Origin: an uncultured SAR86 cluster bacterium | Lineage (GTDB): Bacteria > Pseudomonadota > Gammaproteobacteria > Magnimaribacterales > D2472 | DNA: 64,000 bases | Assembly (NCBI GenBank): GCA_902511575.1 | Contig: CABXFU010000001.1 | Span: 144,583-208,582, forward strand | Reading direction: 5' to 3' | Shown here: piece after piece, positions 1-8,680 of the stretch | Position numbering within the stretch: position 1 is the stretch's first letter | How the letters are laid out: each line of letters begins with the position of its first letter | Notes under the pieces: model-generated | What the model saw: only the letters and a program-made list of their open reading frames with translations | What the model was told of the DNA's origin: nothing | Databases searched by the model: none | Position numbers and translations under genes: made by a program

Positions 1-1479
1 AGAAACCTACCTTATTGTGAGGACGATGTTGCTTCTCCAGATCTTCCACTTGATTGTTATGAATATGCAAAAACTCCGAGAGACCTATTTTCTAAGTTGG
101 ATGAATGGAATCTAGACAGCATTGTAATTCCCCATGGTCAATCATGGGGTTTCCATGTCCCATTAGGAACTTCTTGGGATAATCGCCTTAATTTTGAAGG
201 CCATGACCCAAACAAACAAATTCTCTTAGAAATTATGTCTGGTCACGGGAACAGTGAAGAGTATAGAGATATTGCATCTGCAAATTTTCTTCAGACTGGT
301 GAAATGAATTGCCCTGAGCCAACTGAAGATTTTTTACCCTGTTGTTGGCAAGCTGGCGAAATGCAAAAAAAACGTTGCGATGGACTCACAAAAGATGAGT
401 GCGATGCAAGGGTGGAACTTGCCAAAAAATATACTTTAGCTGGAGGCCCATATACCAATATGGTATTTCCTGAGGCCAAGCCTGAAGAATGGTTGAATTG
501 TGATCAATGTTCAGATTGTTTCAAGCCAGCATTTAACTACAGACCCAAACAATCTGCTCAATATGCTTTAGCTATTTCAAATTTTGAAAAATCTTCCGAA
601 TTTCCTCAAAGATATAACTTTGGGTTTATAGCCTCAACAGACGATCATACTGCAAGACCAGGAACGGGTTACAAGCAATATGAAAGACGTAAAATGACTT
701 TTGCTACAGGAGTTAAATCAAAGATGTGGGAATATCAATATGAGGCCGATGATCCCAGTTTTCCTGAAATTCCTAAAATTACTCCAGGGGAAAGTCAGCC
801 TGATAGTGAGAGAGTCTCTAGTTTTGTATATCCTGGCGGCATCTTAGCTGTGCATGCAAAGGGAAGAGGTAAAGATGAGATTTGGACGGCTTTAAAAAAT
901 AAAAATGTTTATGGAACCAGCGGTCCCAAAATATTGCTATGGTTCGATTTAATGAACGCTCCTGAAGGAAAAGTCCCAATGGGTTCTGAGGTTACAATGA
1001 GTCAAAATCCTCGATTCATCGTTAGAGCTGCTGGAAGTTTCAAACAAAATGAAGGTTGTTCAGATGAATCTATAGATTCACTTTCTTCAGAAAGACTGGA
1101 ATATTTATGTGCCGGGGAATGTTATAACCCAAGCAATGAAAGAGAGATCATCGAGAAAATAGAAATTATCAAGATTACTCCTCAAGAGTATGCTGGCGAA
1201 GCTATCAGTCCGCTGATACAAGACCCATGGAAGACAATTCCATGTCAGGGAACAGGCGAGTGCATTATTGAATTTGAAGATCAAAATTTTTCTAGAGACA
1301 GTGTTTATTATGTAAGAGTAATTCAGAGTCTTACACCTGCAATAAATGGCTCACCTCTATCTCAGAGAGATGATTTTGAGCTTTGCAAGGGAAGCTTTAG
1401 AACTGATCTTAAAGATAATTGCTTGAGCATGACCAATGAAAGAGCATGGTCATCTCCAATTTATGTATCTAAGCCTTAG
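1..1479 (+). CDS. DUF3604 family protein, 5'-truncated by window
   Basis: The reading frame is open from base 1, so the N-terminus lies outside the window; 492 codons plus stop are present. The protein resembles the DUF3604 family, predicted metal-dependent hydrolases related to PHP phosphoesterases and common in marine gammaproteobacteria. Visible support is the IPHGQSWGF stretch (codons 44-52), the STDDHTARPG stretch near codon 220, and the C-terminal IWTALKNKNVYGTSGP stretch, which are typical of the family; His and Asp residues there probably bind metal. Several Cys pairs (CPEPTEDFLPCC, CDQCSDC) suggest disulfides and hence an exported protein, but the signal peptide cannot be seen. It converges on the next gene with an 11-base overlap. 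Substrate unknown. Confidence 0.85.
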   Translation, partial: RNLPYCEDDVASPDLPLDCYEYAKTPRDLFSKLDEWNLDSIVIPHGQSWGFHVPLGTSWDNRLNFEGHDPNKQILLEIMSGHGNSEEYRDIASANFLQTGEMNCPEPTEDFLPCCWQAGEMQKKRCDGLTKDECDARVELAKKYTLAGGPYTNMVFPEAKPEEWLNCDQCSDCFKPAFNYRPKQSAQYALAISNFEKSSEFPQRYNFGFIASTDDHTARPGTGYKQYERRKMTFATGVKSKMWEYQYEADDPSFPEIPKITPGESQPDSERVSSFVYPGGILAVHAKGRGKDEIWTALKNKNVYGTSGPKILLWFDLMNAPEGKVPMGSEVTMSQNPRFIVRAAGSFKQNEGCSDESIDSLSSERLEYLCAGECYNPSNEREIIEKIEIIKITPQEYAGEAISPLIQDPWKTIPCQGTGECIIEFEDQNFSRDSVYYVRVIQSLTPAINGSPLSQRDDFELCKGSFRTDLKDNCLSMTNERAWSSPIYVSKP

Positions 1480-1894
1480 CAGATTTCTGCTTGATTTGGT
1501 TTGCAGTTGAGCGCTTGATTTTAATTAATCCGGCAATTTTGAAATATAAATTTTCTTCAAAAGCATCAACTTTTGAATCAGCTTTTACTAATTCCCATAA
1601 AATAGATAACAACTCAATCTTTTCTTCATATGCATAAGTATCATTAATTTTTTTAACAGATGGGTATAAGGAAACTGAATTTTCTGTTTCATCAATAATT
1701 TTTTTAATTATAGTTGAAGCTTTTTTATCTTCTGAGCTAATCTTATTTGCTCGATCTTTAATCATTCTTAATTCATTTTTATCTAGGCTGCCATCACTTA
1801 TAGCTATCTCGAACATTAAGCGCAAAACAACATCAACCTCTTTATCATTTACGATATCTAAAGAAGGTTTTTGCTTAAAAAGGTTTTTTAACAT
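1469..1894 (-). CDS. TerB-like (tellurite resistance B family) protein
   Basis: A 141-residue, cytoplasmic, mostly helical protein without signal peptide. It has the two acidic motifs of the TerB fold: SDGSLDKNE near residue 33 and ADSKVDAFEEN near residue 110, each matching the A-D-G-x-x-D-x-x-E pattern proposed to bind divalent metal. Stand-alone TerB proteins of this size are common in gammaproteobacteria, usually of unknown role; tellurite resistance should not be inferred from the name. It lies just downstream of the sugar transferase on the same strand (7-base gap), so the two may be co-transcribed, and its last codons overlap the DUF3604 gene tail to tail. Confidence 0.7.
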   Translation of the reverse strand: MLKNLFKQKPSLDIVNDKEVDVVLRLMFEIAISDGSLDKNELRMIKDRANKISSEDKKASTIIKKIIDETENSVSLYPSVKKINDTYAYEEKIELLSILWELVKADSKVDAFEENLYFKIAGLIKIKRSTANQIKQKSAKA

Positions 1895-1901
1895 TTCATT
1901 C

Positions 1902-2498
1902 CTACATCATGGGAACATTCAGTTGGGTAGATAAATATTTCCTAGGAAATTTTACAAAAGTACCTAGTAAAATCAGTAAATCGATTTTCAAGGAGCGATT
2001 TGTCATATATATTTTATCAACTTCAGCAAGTTTGTCTGGATTGCTCATATCATATCCAAGTATTTGAGCAAGTCCAGTAATGCCAGGCTTGATATTAAAA
2101 ATGCCATGTAAAGACCTAGCCTGCTCTAGCTCTATTTGAGTCTTAAGACCTGGTCTAGGGCCAACCAAATTAATCTCACCTTTTAAAACATTGATAAGCT
2201 GAGGAAATTCATCAATTTTAAGTTTCCTGGCCATTACACCAGCCGATAACTTGTAAGCATTTTCAATTTCGTGAGTTCCAAGCTCAGGAGTATTTTTTTT
2301 CATAGTCCTAATTTTATATATCGTAAAAGTTTTTTTTCTAAGGCCTAGTCTATTTTGCTTAAAGAATACTGGAAGACCATCTTCTAGTAGAATTATAATC
2401 GCCATAAAAAATAAAAACGGAGCAATAAAAATCAATCCAGTTATGCAAATTATATTTCTTAGGGTTACTTCGATCATGATATTAGAGTTAAAATACAT
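1902..2498 (-). CDS. bacterial sugar transferase (polyprenyl-phosphate phosphoglycosyltransferase)
   Basis: A 198-residue protein of the small PglC/WcaJ-C-terminal type, which moves a sugar 1-phosphate from a nucleotide sugar onto undecaprenyl phosphate, the first step in building a surface glycan on the inner membrane. One N-terminal hydrophobic helix (about residues 12-38) is followed by the family motifs KIRTMK, DEFPQLINVLKGE and LVGPRPG, then the IKPGITGLAQ stretch. Two starts are possible: Met1 at 2498, or Met8 at 2477, which begins closer to the usual family N-terminus. It diverges from the epimerase gene with only 16 bases between the outer start codons. The neighbouring epimerase and FlaA1-type dehydratase point to one polysaccharide locus. 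Confidence 0.88.
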   Translation of the reverse strand: MYFNSNIMIEVTLRNIICITGLIFIAPFLFFMAIIILLEDGLPVFFKQNRLGLRKKTFTIYKIRTMKKNTPELGTHEIENAYKLSAGVMARKLKIDEFPQLINVLKGEINLVGPRPGLKTQIELEQARSLHGIFNIKPGITGLAQILGYDMSNPDKLAEVDKIYMTNRSLKIDLLILLGTFVKFPRKYLSTQLNVPMM

Positions 2499-2514
2499 AT
2501 TTTAAAACATTAAT

Positions 2515-3402
2515 ATGATAATTGCTGTAACCGGAGCAACTGGCTCAATTGGACGTGAGCTTGTACCATATTTTAAAAGTTTAGGGCATACCGTATTAAT
2601 AATCTCCACATCTTTACCTAGCGATGGCCATCAAAATTTTTCATACAGCAATCTTGCTAAGAATGAGATTCCTTATAATGTAGATATATTTATTCACCTT
2701 GCATCTATTAACTCAAACTTGGAAAAAGATCATGTTGATAGTGAGGTAAGCATTACAAGGGAAATTTTATTGTCTCTATCGAACCTAGGGTGTAAAAAAT
2801 TAATATTTTTTAGTACAAGCAAGGTTTATGGAGATAATAGCTTTTCTTTAAACTGCTTTAATGAGACTTCAAATACTAACCCTCAATGTTTCTACGGAAA
2901 AGCAAAAAAACTTTGTGAAGAATTAATTAATGATCTTGCACCTACATTAGATATCAATGCAGTAATTTTTAGACTTCCCCCTGTCCTTAATCAATCTCAT
3001 TCTTCTAATTTAGGGAGGCTAATTCAGATATCTAAAAGCGGAATTCCATTTTTTTCAATAGCCCAAGGAGACTCTAATCAAAGAAGTTTTATTTCTTTTA
3101 ATAATATAAAAACTGTTTTTGATCATCTGTTTAACAACTTGCATTTGCATAAAGGGATCCATATTCTTAACCTAGCAGATGATGGCTTTATATCACTTAA
3201 TAAATTAATTAGAATTGCTGGTAAAAATTCAGTCTATTCTATGCCAGCATTTTTAGGAGAATGTTGCAAAAAACTTCCGATTCTAAGTTCAATATTGTTA
3301 AAACTATATGGTAATTTTGTCCTTGATAATTCTCAACTTAAAGAAAAGATGAATGTTAAACTTAAGACCACTGCAGAATCATTGCCTATAATATATAAAT
3401 GA
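2515..3402 (+). CDS. NAD-dependent sugar epimerase/dehydratase (SDR family)
   Basis: A 295-residue extended short-chain dehydrogenase/reductase. It has the NAD-binding GATGSIGRE glycine motif at residues 7-15, the Ser/Thr of the catalytic site in FFSTSKVYG near residue 100, and the Y-x-x-x-K pair in FYGKAKKL near residue 125. Family members epimerise, reduce or dehydrate nucleotide sugars; the exact substrate cannot be read here. Its stop overlaps the start of the next gene (ATGA), so the two are translationally coupled. That coupling suggests it acts after the FlaA1-type dehydratase, for example as a 4-reductase or epimerase of a 4-keto-6-deoxy sugar, as seen in WbpM-type pathways. Confidence 0.82.
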   Translation: MIIAVTGATGSIGRELVPYFKSLGHTVLIISTSLPSDGHQNFSYSNLAKNEIPYNVDIFIHLASINSNLEKDHVDSEVSITREILLSLSNLGCKKLIFFSTSKVYGDNSFSLNCFNETSNTNPQCFYGKAKKLCEELINDLAPTLDINAVIFRLPPVLNQSHSSNLGRLIQISKSGIPFFSIAQGDSNQRSFISFNNIKTVFDHLFNNLHLHKGIHILNLADDGFISLNKLIRIAGKNSVYSMPAFLGECCKKLPILSSILLKLYGNFVLDNSQLKEKMNVKLKTTAESLPIIYK

Positions 3403-5294
3403 ATTCATTTACAAGCTATATCAAAAATCTTGAAAGAGAATATAAGCTGCTAATTGTTATTGCTAATGATCTTATGCTAGCTTTAGTATGTTGGCTGGTA
3501 TTTGGACCCCCAATGGCAACTTATATTGCCTCTGAGTTTTCAACTGGAATTTTCCAAATTTTTTTGGCTGAGTGGGCGTCAATTATTATCCCTGCCTCTA
3601 TTGCTATTTTATATTTATATACGTTTGGTTTTTATAAATCACTAATCAAATTTTTTGATTCAAAAGATTCAATATTACTTTGTTTGAGTGGCTCATTGAT
3701 ATTTGGATTATCTTGGTCCTTTATACATATTTATCAATTTGAAAATGTTACTACTAAATATTTGTCAATTGCTTTTTTGCAGGGCTTTCTTTTATCTGCC
3801 ATCTTTTATGCTTTTATTAACATTTCAAGGGACATTGCAAATTATATTTTATATCCAGATAACACATATGTTGATGCAAGAAAAATTGTTATATATGGAG
3901 CTGGTAATTCTGGAAATGAATTATTTCAGTCTATTATGCACGATCCATCAAAAAAGCTATTAGCTTTTTTTGATGATGCAAAAAATTTAAAAGGTTTGCA
4001 GATAAATAATATTCCAATTCTAAGTTCATTTACTGAATTAGAGAGACTTAAAAAACAATACTTTGATTTAGAAGTGCTTCTTGCCATCCCAAGTATTGAA
4101 ACAGATAAGAGGCGTGAAATAATTTCTAGGCTTGAAAAAATTAAAGTTGCAGTAAGGACAGTTCCCTCATTTAGTGAAATTATTTCAGATCAAAAGCAGC
4201 TTACAGACCTTCAAAACCTGTCTTTAGATGACTTGCTGCCAAGAGCGAGAGTGTCTAAAGATATTTTAAAGGATGCAAAAGAAAAGACACTACTGATTTC
4301 AGGTGCAGGGGGGTCTATTGGTTCTGAAATTGTTAGGCAATTACTAGATAGCAATCCTAAATCTATCATACTTCTCGATCTTTCAGAATTTAATCTGTTT
4401 AATATTGAAAGAGAATGCCAAGCAATTAAAAGCTCAAAGGGACTTAATGTACAAATAATTCCAATCTTAGGAGACATAAGAGATAAAAAGAGCATAGAGT
4501 TTATTTTTAGAAAATACACTATTGATTGTGTATATCATGCAGCTGCATACAAACATGTTCCACTTGTCGAGGATGTCAATAACATAGTTAAAGCATGTGA
4601 AAACAATGTTGTTGGAACTTATAATTTGGCCTCTGTGTCTATTGAGCAAGAAGTTAAAACATTTGTGATGATTTCTACTGATAAAGCTGTTAGACCATCT
4701 AATGTGATGGGTGCATCAAAAAGAATGGCAGAAATGATTATTCAATCTTTAAATTTACACTCCTCAAAAACTAACTTTTCAATGGTTAGATTTGGCAACG
4801 TAATAAATTCTTCTGGCTCAGTAATTCCTCTATTTTTAGATCAGATCGCTAAAGGTGGTCCAGTCACAGTTACAGATAAGAATGTTACAAGGTACTTTAT
4901 GACTATACCTGAAGCATCTAATTTAGTTTTACAAGCTGCAGAAATGTCAAATGGAGGCGAGGTATTTATTTTAGATATGGGCCAACAATTAAAGATTTTC
5001 GATCTTGCAAAAAAATTAATTCATTTATCAGGAAGTAATATAGCTTCAGATTCTGATAGTAAAGGCATTCAAATTATTGAAGTTGGATTAAGGCCTGGGG
5101 AAAAAATGTATGAAGAATTATTAATTTCAGGAGAGCAATCACCAACTTCTCATCCAAAGATTTTTAAATCTATGGAAAAATTTCCTTCATTTAATATCAT
5201 GGATTCAATCTTGAAGGAAATTGAGCACTCAATAAAAAACTTCGATCATGATCGATTAATACGGATTTTGAAACAAAATGTAGAGGGTTATTAG
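3399..5294 (+). CDS. FlaA1/WbpM-type membrane-bound nucleotide-sugar 4,6-dehydratase
   Basis: A 631-residue protein with the WbpM/CapD layout: about four membrane helices in residues 20-145, a first Rossmann-like segment (GAGNSGNE near 168), and a C-terminal polysaccharide-biosynthesis domain opening with GAGGSIGSE near 301. The catalytic region STDKAVRPSNVMGASK has Met in place of the usual SDR Tyr, four residues before Lys (about 436/440), which is the recognised S-M-K signature of UDP-GlcNAc 4,6-dehydratases such as FlaA1 and WbpM rather than a defect. It would make a UDP-4-keto-6-deoxy-HexNAc for surface glycan. It overlaps the upstream epimerase by 4 bases, and the dehydrogenase gene follows 1 base later. 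Confidence 0.9.
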   Translation: MNSFTSYIKNLEREYKLLIVIANDLMLALVCWLVFGPPMATYIASEFSTGIFQIFLAEWASIIIPASIAILYLYTFGFYKSLIKFFDSKDSILLCLSGSLIFGLSWSFIHIYQFENVTTKYLSIAFLQGFLLSAIFYAFINISRDIANYILYPDNTYVDARKIVIYGAGNSGNELFQSIMHDPSKKLLAFFDDAKNLKGLQINNIPILSSFTELERLKKQYFDLEVLLAIPSIETDKRREIISRLEKIKVAVRTVPSFSEIISDQKQLTDLQNLSLDDLLPRARVSKDILKDAKEKTLLISGAGGSIGSEIVRQLLDSNPKSIILLDLSEFNLFNIERECQAIKSSKGLNVQIIPILGDIRDKKSIEFIFRKYTIDCVYHAAAYKHVPLVEDVNNIVKACENNVVGTYNLASVSIEQEVKTFVMISTDKAVRPSNVMGASKRMAEMIIQSLNLHSSKTNFSMVRFGNVINSSGSVIPLFLDQIAKGGPVTVTDKNVTRYFMTIPEASNLVLQAAEMSNGGEVFILDMGQQLKIFDLAKKLIHLSGSNIASDSDSKGIQIIEVGLRPGEKMYEELLISGEQSPTSHPKIFKSMEKFPSFNIMDSILKEIEHSIKNFDHDRLIRILKQNVEGY

Positions 5295-5295
5295 C

Positions 5296-6408
5296 ATGAG
5301 AGGATTTAAATTAATAGCTTTTGGAATATGTTTTTTATTAATAAATTATAAGTTACTTGCTGAAAATTTAGATTCTTTGATTATTGAGCCTGGATTTGAA
5401 TTATCTATTTTTGCGACAGACTTAGACTCTCCCAGGCAAATGGCTGAAGGTAAAAATGGAACAATATTTGTAGCTGAGAGAGGAGGTCAGATTTTAGGTT
5501 TAATAGATTCTGATAATAATGGACAAGCAGATTCAAAGATTATTATTGCTGATAATCTTTCCTATTCAACCGGAATAAGCCTTTTTGAGGGCGATTTATA
5601 TTTTTCTGAAATTAGCAAAATTTGGAAAATTGAAAATATAGAGGAATTTTTAAGCAAACAATCTTCGCGACAGGAAATGCCAAAAAAAATTCTTGTGGTC
5701 GACAACTTACCTGACGACACTTGGCATGGATGGAAGTGGTTAAAGCATGATCAGGATGGAAGCTTGTATTTTAATATTGGTGCCCCCTGCAATATATGTT
5801 TATCAGAAAACCCTCAATATGCTTCAATTTTAAAGTTTAAAGATGGCGACCTTAGTTATGTTGCAAAAGGAGTAAGAAATAGTGTTGGATTTGATTTTCA
5901 TCCAATTACAAAAAAACTCTTTTTTACAGATAATGGAAGAGACTGGCTTGGTGATGATTCTCCATCATGTGAACTAAATAGAGTTGATTCAGATGGTCAA
6001 TTCTTTGGTTATCCCTATAAGCATGCTACTAATGTTTATGACCCAGAGTATGGAAATATAAAATCTGGATATGATTTTATTGATCCGATTTTAGAACTAG
6101 GAGCGCATGTAGCACCTACTGGCATAAGTTTTTATGAGGGCAATATGTTCCCCAAAGAGATGACTAATAATTTATTTATTGTTTTGCACGGATCTTGGAA
6201 TCGATCAGAAAAAGTAGGTTATAAAGTTTTAAGAGTTGAATTAGATGAAAATGAAAATGTAATTTCATCAAGTGACTTTATTTCTGGGTGGCTAAAGAAT
6301 GGAAAGGTCAGTGGACGCCCATCAGCTCCTTTGGTTATAAGTGATGGGAGTTTTCTTTTATCCGATGATAAAGCTAATGTAATTTATCGCATTACATACT
6401 CATCATAA
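5296..6408 (+). CDS. PQQ-type sugar dehydrogenase (glucose/sorbosone dehydrogenase family)
   Basis: A 370-residue exported beta-propeller protein. A signal peptide is visible (residues 1-22, MRGFK followed by a hydrophobic run ending in LLA). The pattern of blades matches soluble aldose-sugar/sorbosone dehydrogenases: LDSPRQMAEGKNGTIFVAERG near residue 35, NSVGFDFHP near 195, FTDNGRDWLGDD near 210, and GAHVAPTGISFY near 272, which carries a likely catalytic or cofactor-site His. These enzymes oxidise sugars or alcohols in the periplasm using PQQ, although many homologues are uncharacterised. It starts 1 base after the dehydratase stop and ends directly before the next ATG, so it belongs to the same transcript. 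Real substrate unknown. Confidence 0.82.
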   Translation: MRGFKLIAFGICFLLINYKLLAENLDSLIIEPGFELSIFATDLDSPRQMAEGKNGTIFVAERGGQILGLIDSDNNGQADSKIIIADNLSYSTGISLFEGDLYFSEISKIWKIENIEEFLSKQSSRQEMPKKILVVDNLPDDTWHGWKWLKHDQDGSLYFNIGAPCNICLSENPQYASILKFKDGDLSYVAKGVRNSVGFDFHPITKKLFFTDNGRDWLGDDSPSCELNRVDSDGQFFGYPYKHATNVYDPEYGNIKSGYDFIDPILELGAHVAPTGISFYEGNMFPKEMTNNLFIVLHGSWNRSEKVGYKVLRVELDENENVISSSDFISGWLKNGKVSGRPSAPLVISDGSFLLSDDKANVIYRITYSS

Positions 6409-7146
6409 ATGCTGCAAATAGATTCTTATATAGACATAGCTAAATCAGCTGCATTGCTTGCAGGTGCATATATTAAGGATCAACAAAATAAAGATTTAGA
6501 AATTCTCTTGAATGAAGGGAGAGATATTAAACTAAAAGTCGATGTTGATGCTGAAAAGATCATTAAGGAACATCTAATTGCTGAAAGCTCGTTTCCAATA
6601 CTAGCTGAGGAATCAGGCGCAAGTAATAAGATTAATGAGTATTACTGGGTAGTTGACCCTCTAGATGGAACTTCAAATTTTTTAAGAAATATTCCAATTT
6701 CTTGTGTTTCGATTGCTTTAATGAAAGACATTGAGCCTATTTTAGGTGTGATTTTTGATTTTAATAATGATGATCTATATTTTGGCCATCATAAATCAAA
6801 GGCATATTTGAATGATTCTAAGCTTTCAGTCTCTTCAACCGCTCTTAAAGGTGATGCCACCCTGGTTACAGGGATTCCAGCAAAAAAAAATTATTCAGAT
6901 GAAGAATTTAAAAATATGATTTCTGATTTCCAGAGTTGGAAGAAAATTAGAATGATTGGATCAGCTGCAATGGCTTCGGTATATGTTGCTTCTGGAAAAG
7001 CAGATGCTTATTCAGAAAATGGAATTTTTTTGTGGGACGTAGCTGCTGGTGCAGCAATCGTAAAAGCCGCTGGAGGTCAAGTTAGTTTAAAAAATCTTAC
7101 TCCTGACTACAGGGTTGATGCGACATTTACTAACAAAAATTTTTAA
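6409..7146 (+). CDS. inositol monophosphatase family phosphatase (SuhB/CysQ-like)
   Basis: A 245-residue Mg-dependent phosphatase. Metal-binding motifs are clear: ILAEESG (residues 64-70), WVVDPLDGTSNFLR (about 80-93) and the C-terminal LWDVAAGAAIVKAAGG (about 209-224). Members hydrolyse inositol monophosphate, fructose-1,6-bisphosphate or 3'-phosphoadenosine 5'-phosphate. Length and the simple WDxAAG motif fit SuhB or CysQ equally well, so I give no symbol. The start codon abuts the stop of the upstream dehydrogenase gene, indicating co-transcription. Confidence 0.85.
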   Translation: MLQIDSYIDIAKSAALLAGAYIKDQQNKDLEILLNEGRDIKLKVDVDAEKIIKEHLIAESSFPILAEESGASNKINEYYWVVDPLDGTSNFLRNIPISCVSIALMKDIEPILGVIFDFNNDDLYFGHHKSKAYLNDSKLSVSSTALKGDATLVTGIPAKKNYSDEEFKNMISDFQSWKKIRMIGSAAMASVYVASGKADAYSENGIFLWDVAAGAAIVKAAGGQVSLKNLTPDYRVDATFTNKNF

Positions 7147-7172
7147 AAGTAATATTTATAAATTAATTAATT

Positions 7173-8597
7173 ATGAAAGGTATAGTTTGGTTTAGGTCAG
7201 ATCTTAGAATTGATGATAATCCTGCGCTGAATGCTGCATTGAGCAATTGCGATGAAGTCTTAGCTATTTATATTTTTTCTCAATCACAGTGGGAAATTCA
7301 TAATGAATCGAATATTAAGCAGGAGTTCTTATTTAAAAATTTAACTGAATTGAAGGGATCACTTGAAGACTTAAATATTCCGTTAATAGCAATTAATGCT
7401 GATTCATATAAAACTTTGCCTCAAGATTTATCTTCATTTGCAGTTGAGCAGAAAATAGAGCACGTATTTTGCAATAATGAATTCGGATTTAATGAGGCAG
7501 TTAGAGATCAAAACTCAAAAGAGCTCTTGAAGAAAAATAACATTCAGTTTTCATCATTCAATGATCAGGTCATTTATGATCCAGGCTTTCTCAAGACAGG
7601 ACAAGGTAAGCCTTTCTCAGTTTTTACTCCCTTCAAAAGAAGATGGGTTGAACACTTTGAAATAAATTTTTTGGAATTTGAGTCGCCATCCAAAAAGTTA
7701 AAGAACAATTCTACAATTCAAAGTAATTTATCTGCATTAAAATTTGTTAAAACACACTCAGCAAACATTGATCTTTGGCCTGCAGGAGAAAGTGCTGCTC
7801 AAGAAAAGCTTAAAAATTTTCTTCAATCAAAAGCTCAGTTTTATAACGAATCAAGAAATTCTCCAATCTTAGATGGAACAAGCAGAATTTCACCATACCT
7901 AGCCCTTGGTATCCTTTCTCCAAAAAGATGTATCTTGGAAGGCTTAAAACTCAATAATTTTGAGTTTACATCAGGCAATAAAGGAATATGTAAGTGGATT
8001 GATGAAATTGTATGGCGTGAATTTTACAGAAACATAATGCATTCTTTTGCCAAGGTTAGCAAAAACCAACCTTTTCAAGACTATACAAACTCTATTCAGT
8101 GGCGATTTTCTAGCGAGGAGCTTGAAGCATTTCATGCCGGCAAAACTGGATTTCCTATTGTCGATGCAGGGATCAGGCAAATGCTTGCTGAGGGTTGGAT
8201 GCACAATCGATTAAGAATGGTTGTCGCAATGTTTTTTACAAAAAATATGCTCCATGATTGGAGACTTGGAGAAAAGTTTTTTATGCAACACCTAATAGAT
8301 GGAGATTTTTCCTCAAATAATGGGGGCTGGCAGTGGAGTTCCTCAACTGGAACAGATTCTGCGCCTTACTTTAGGATCTTCAATCCTATTACTCAGTCCC
8401 AAAATTTTGACCCTAATGGAGAATTTATCAAAAAATTTATTCCTGAGCTCAAAGATGTTCCTGTTGCGCAAATTCATCAACCAAAAGATGATCTTTTTTC
8501 ATCTGCAGATTATCCATCGCCTATTCTTGATTTAAAAGAATCTCGTCTTAGAGCTATTCAAGCATTCAAAGATGCCCGAGAGGTAAGTGGTATTTAA
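7173..8597 (+). CDS. phrB: deoxyribodipyrimidine photolyase (class I cryptochrome/photolyase family)
   Basis: A 474-residue flavoprotein that repairs UV-induced cyclobutane pyrimidine dimers in light. The N-terminal antenna domain opens with GIVWFRSDLRIDDNPAL; the C-terminal FAD domain carries DGTSRISPYLALG (about residue 231), WREFYRNIM (about 286), and the signature run TGFPIVDAGIRQML, GWMHNRLRM, DGDFSSNNGGWQW and APYFRIFNP (about 340-407). Length equals that of E. coli PhrB. A 6-4 photolyase is less likely given these motifs. A photolyase suits a sunlit-surface organism. It sits 26 bases after the phosphatase gene and may share its transcript. Confidence 0.95.
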   Translation: MKGIVWFRSDLRIDDNPALNAALSNCDEVLAIYIFSQSQWEIHNESNIKQEFLFKNLTELKGSLEDLNIPLIAINADSYKTLPQDLSSFAVEQKIEHVFCNNEFGFNEAVRDQNSKELLKKNNIQFSSFNDQVIYDPGFLKTGQGKPFSVFTPFKRRWVEHFEINFLEFESPSKKLKNNSTIQSNLSALKFVKTHSANIDLWPAGESAAQEKLKNFLQSKAQFYNESRNSPILDGTSRISPYLALGILSPKRCILEGLKLNNFEFTSGNKGICKWIDEIVWREFYRNIMHSFAKVSKNQPFQDYTNSIQWRFSSEELEAFHAGKTGFPIVDAGIRQMLAEGWMHNRLRMVVAMFFTKNMLHDWRLGEKFFMQHLIDGDFSSNNGGWQWSSSTGTDSAPYFRIFNPITQSQNFDPNGEFIKKFIPELKDVPVAQIHQPKDDLFSSADYPSPILDLKESRLRAIQAFKDAREVSGI

Positions 8598-8609
8598 ATT
8601 CTTGAGTTA

Positions 8610-8674
8610 GATAATCAATACTGGCGATTATCAAAAAACATCCGTTATAATTAAACTCAATTTTTTAGTGAGGA
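8610..8674 (+). promoter_or_regulatory. promoter, inverted repeat and RBS ahead of the aldehyde dehydrogenase gene
   Basis: A perfect -10 hexamer TATAAT lies at 8646-8651. A perfect 7-base inverted repeat, GATAATC at 8610-8616 and GATTATC at 8626-8632 with a 9-base spacer, covers the place where the -35 element should be (a weak TGGCGA). Such overlap is what a repressor operator would look like. A good Shine-Dalgarno GAGGA is at 8670-8674, seven bases before the ATG. Confidence 0.5.
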
Positions 8675-8680
8675 ATAAGT

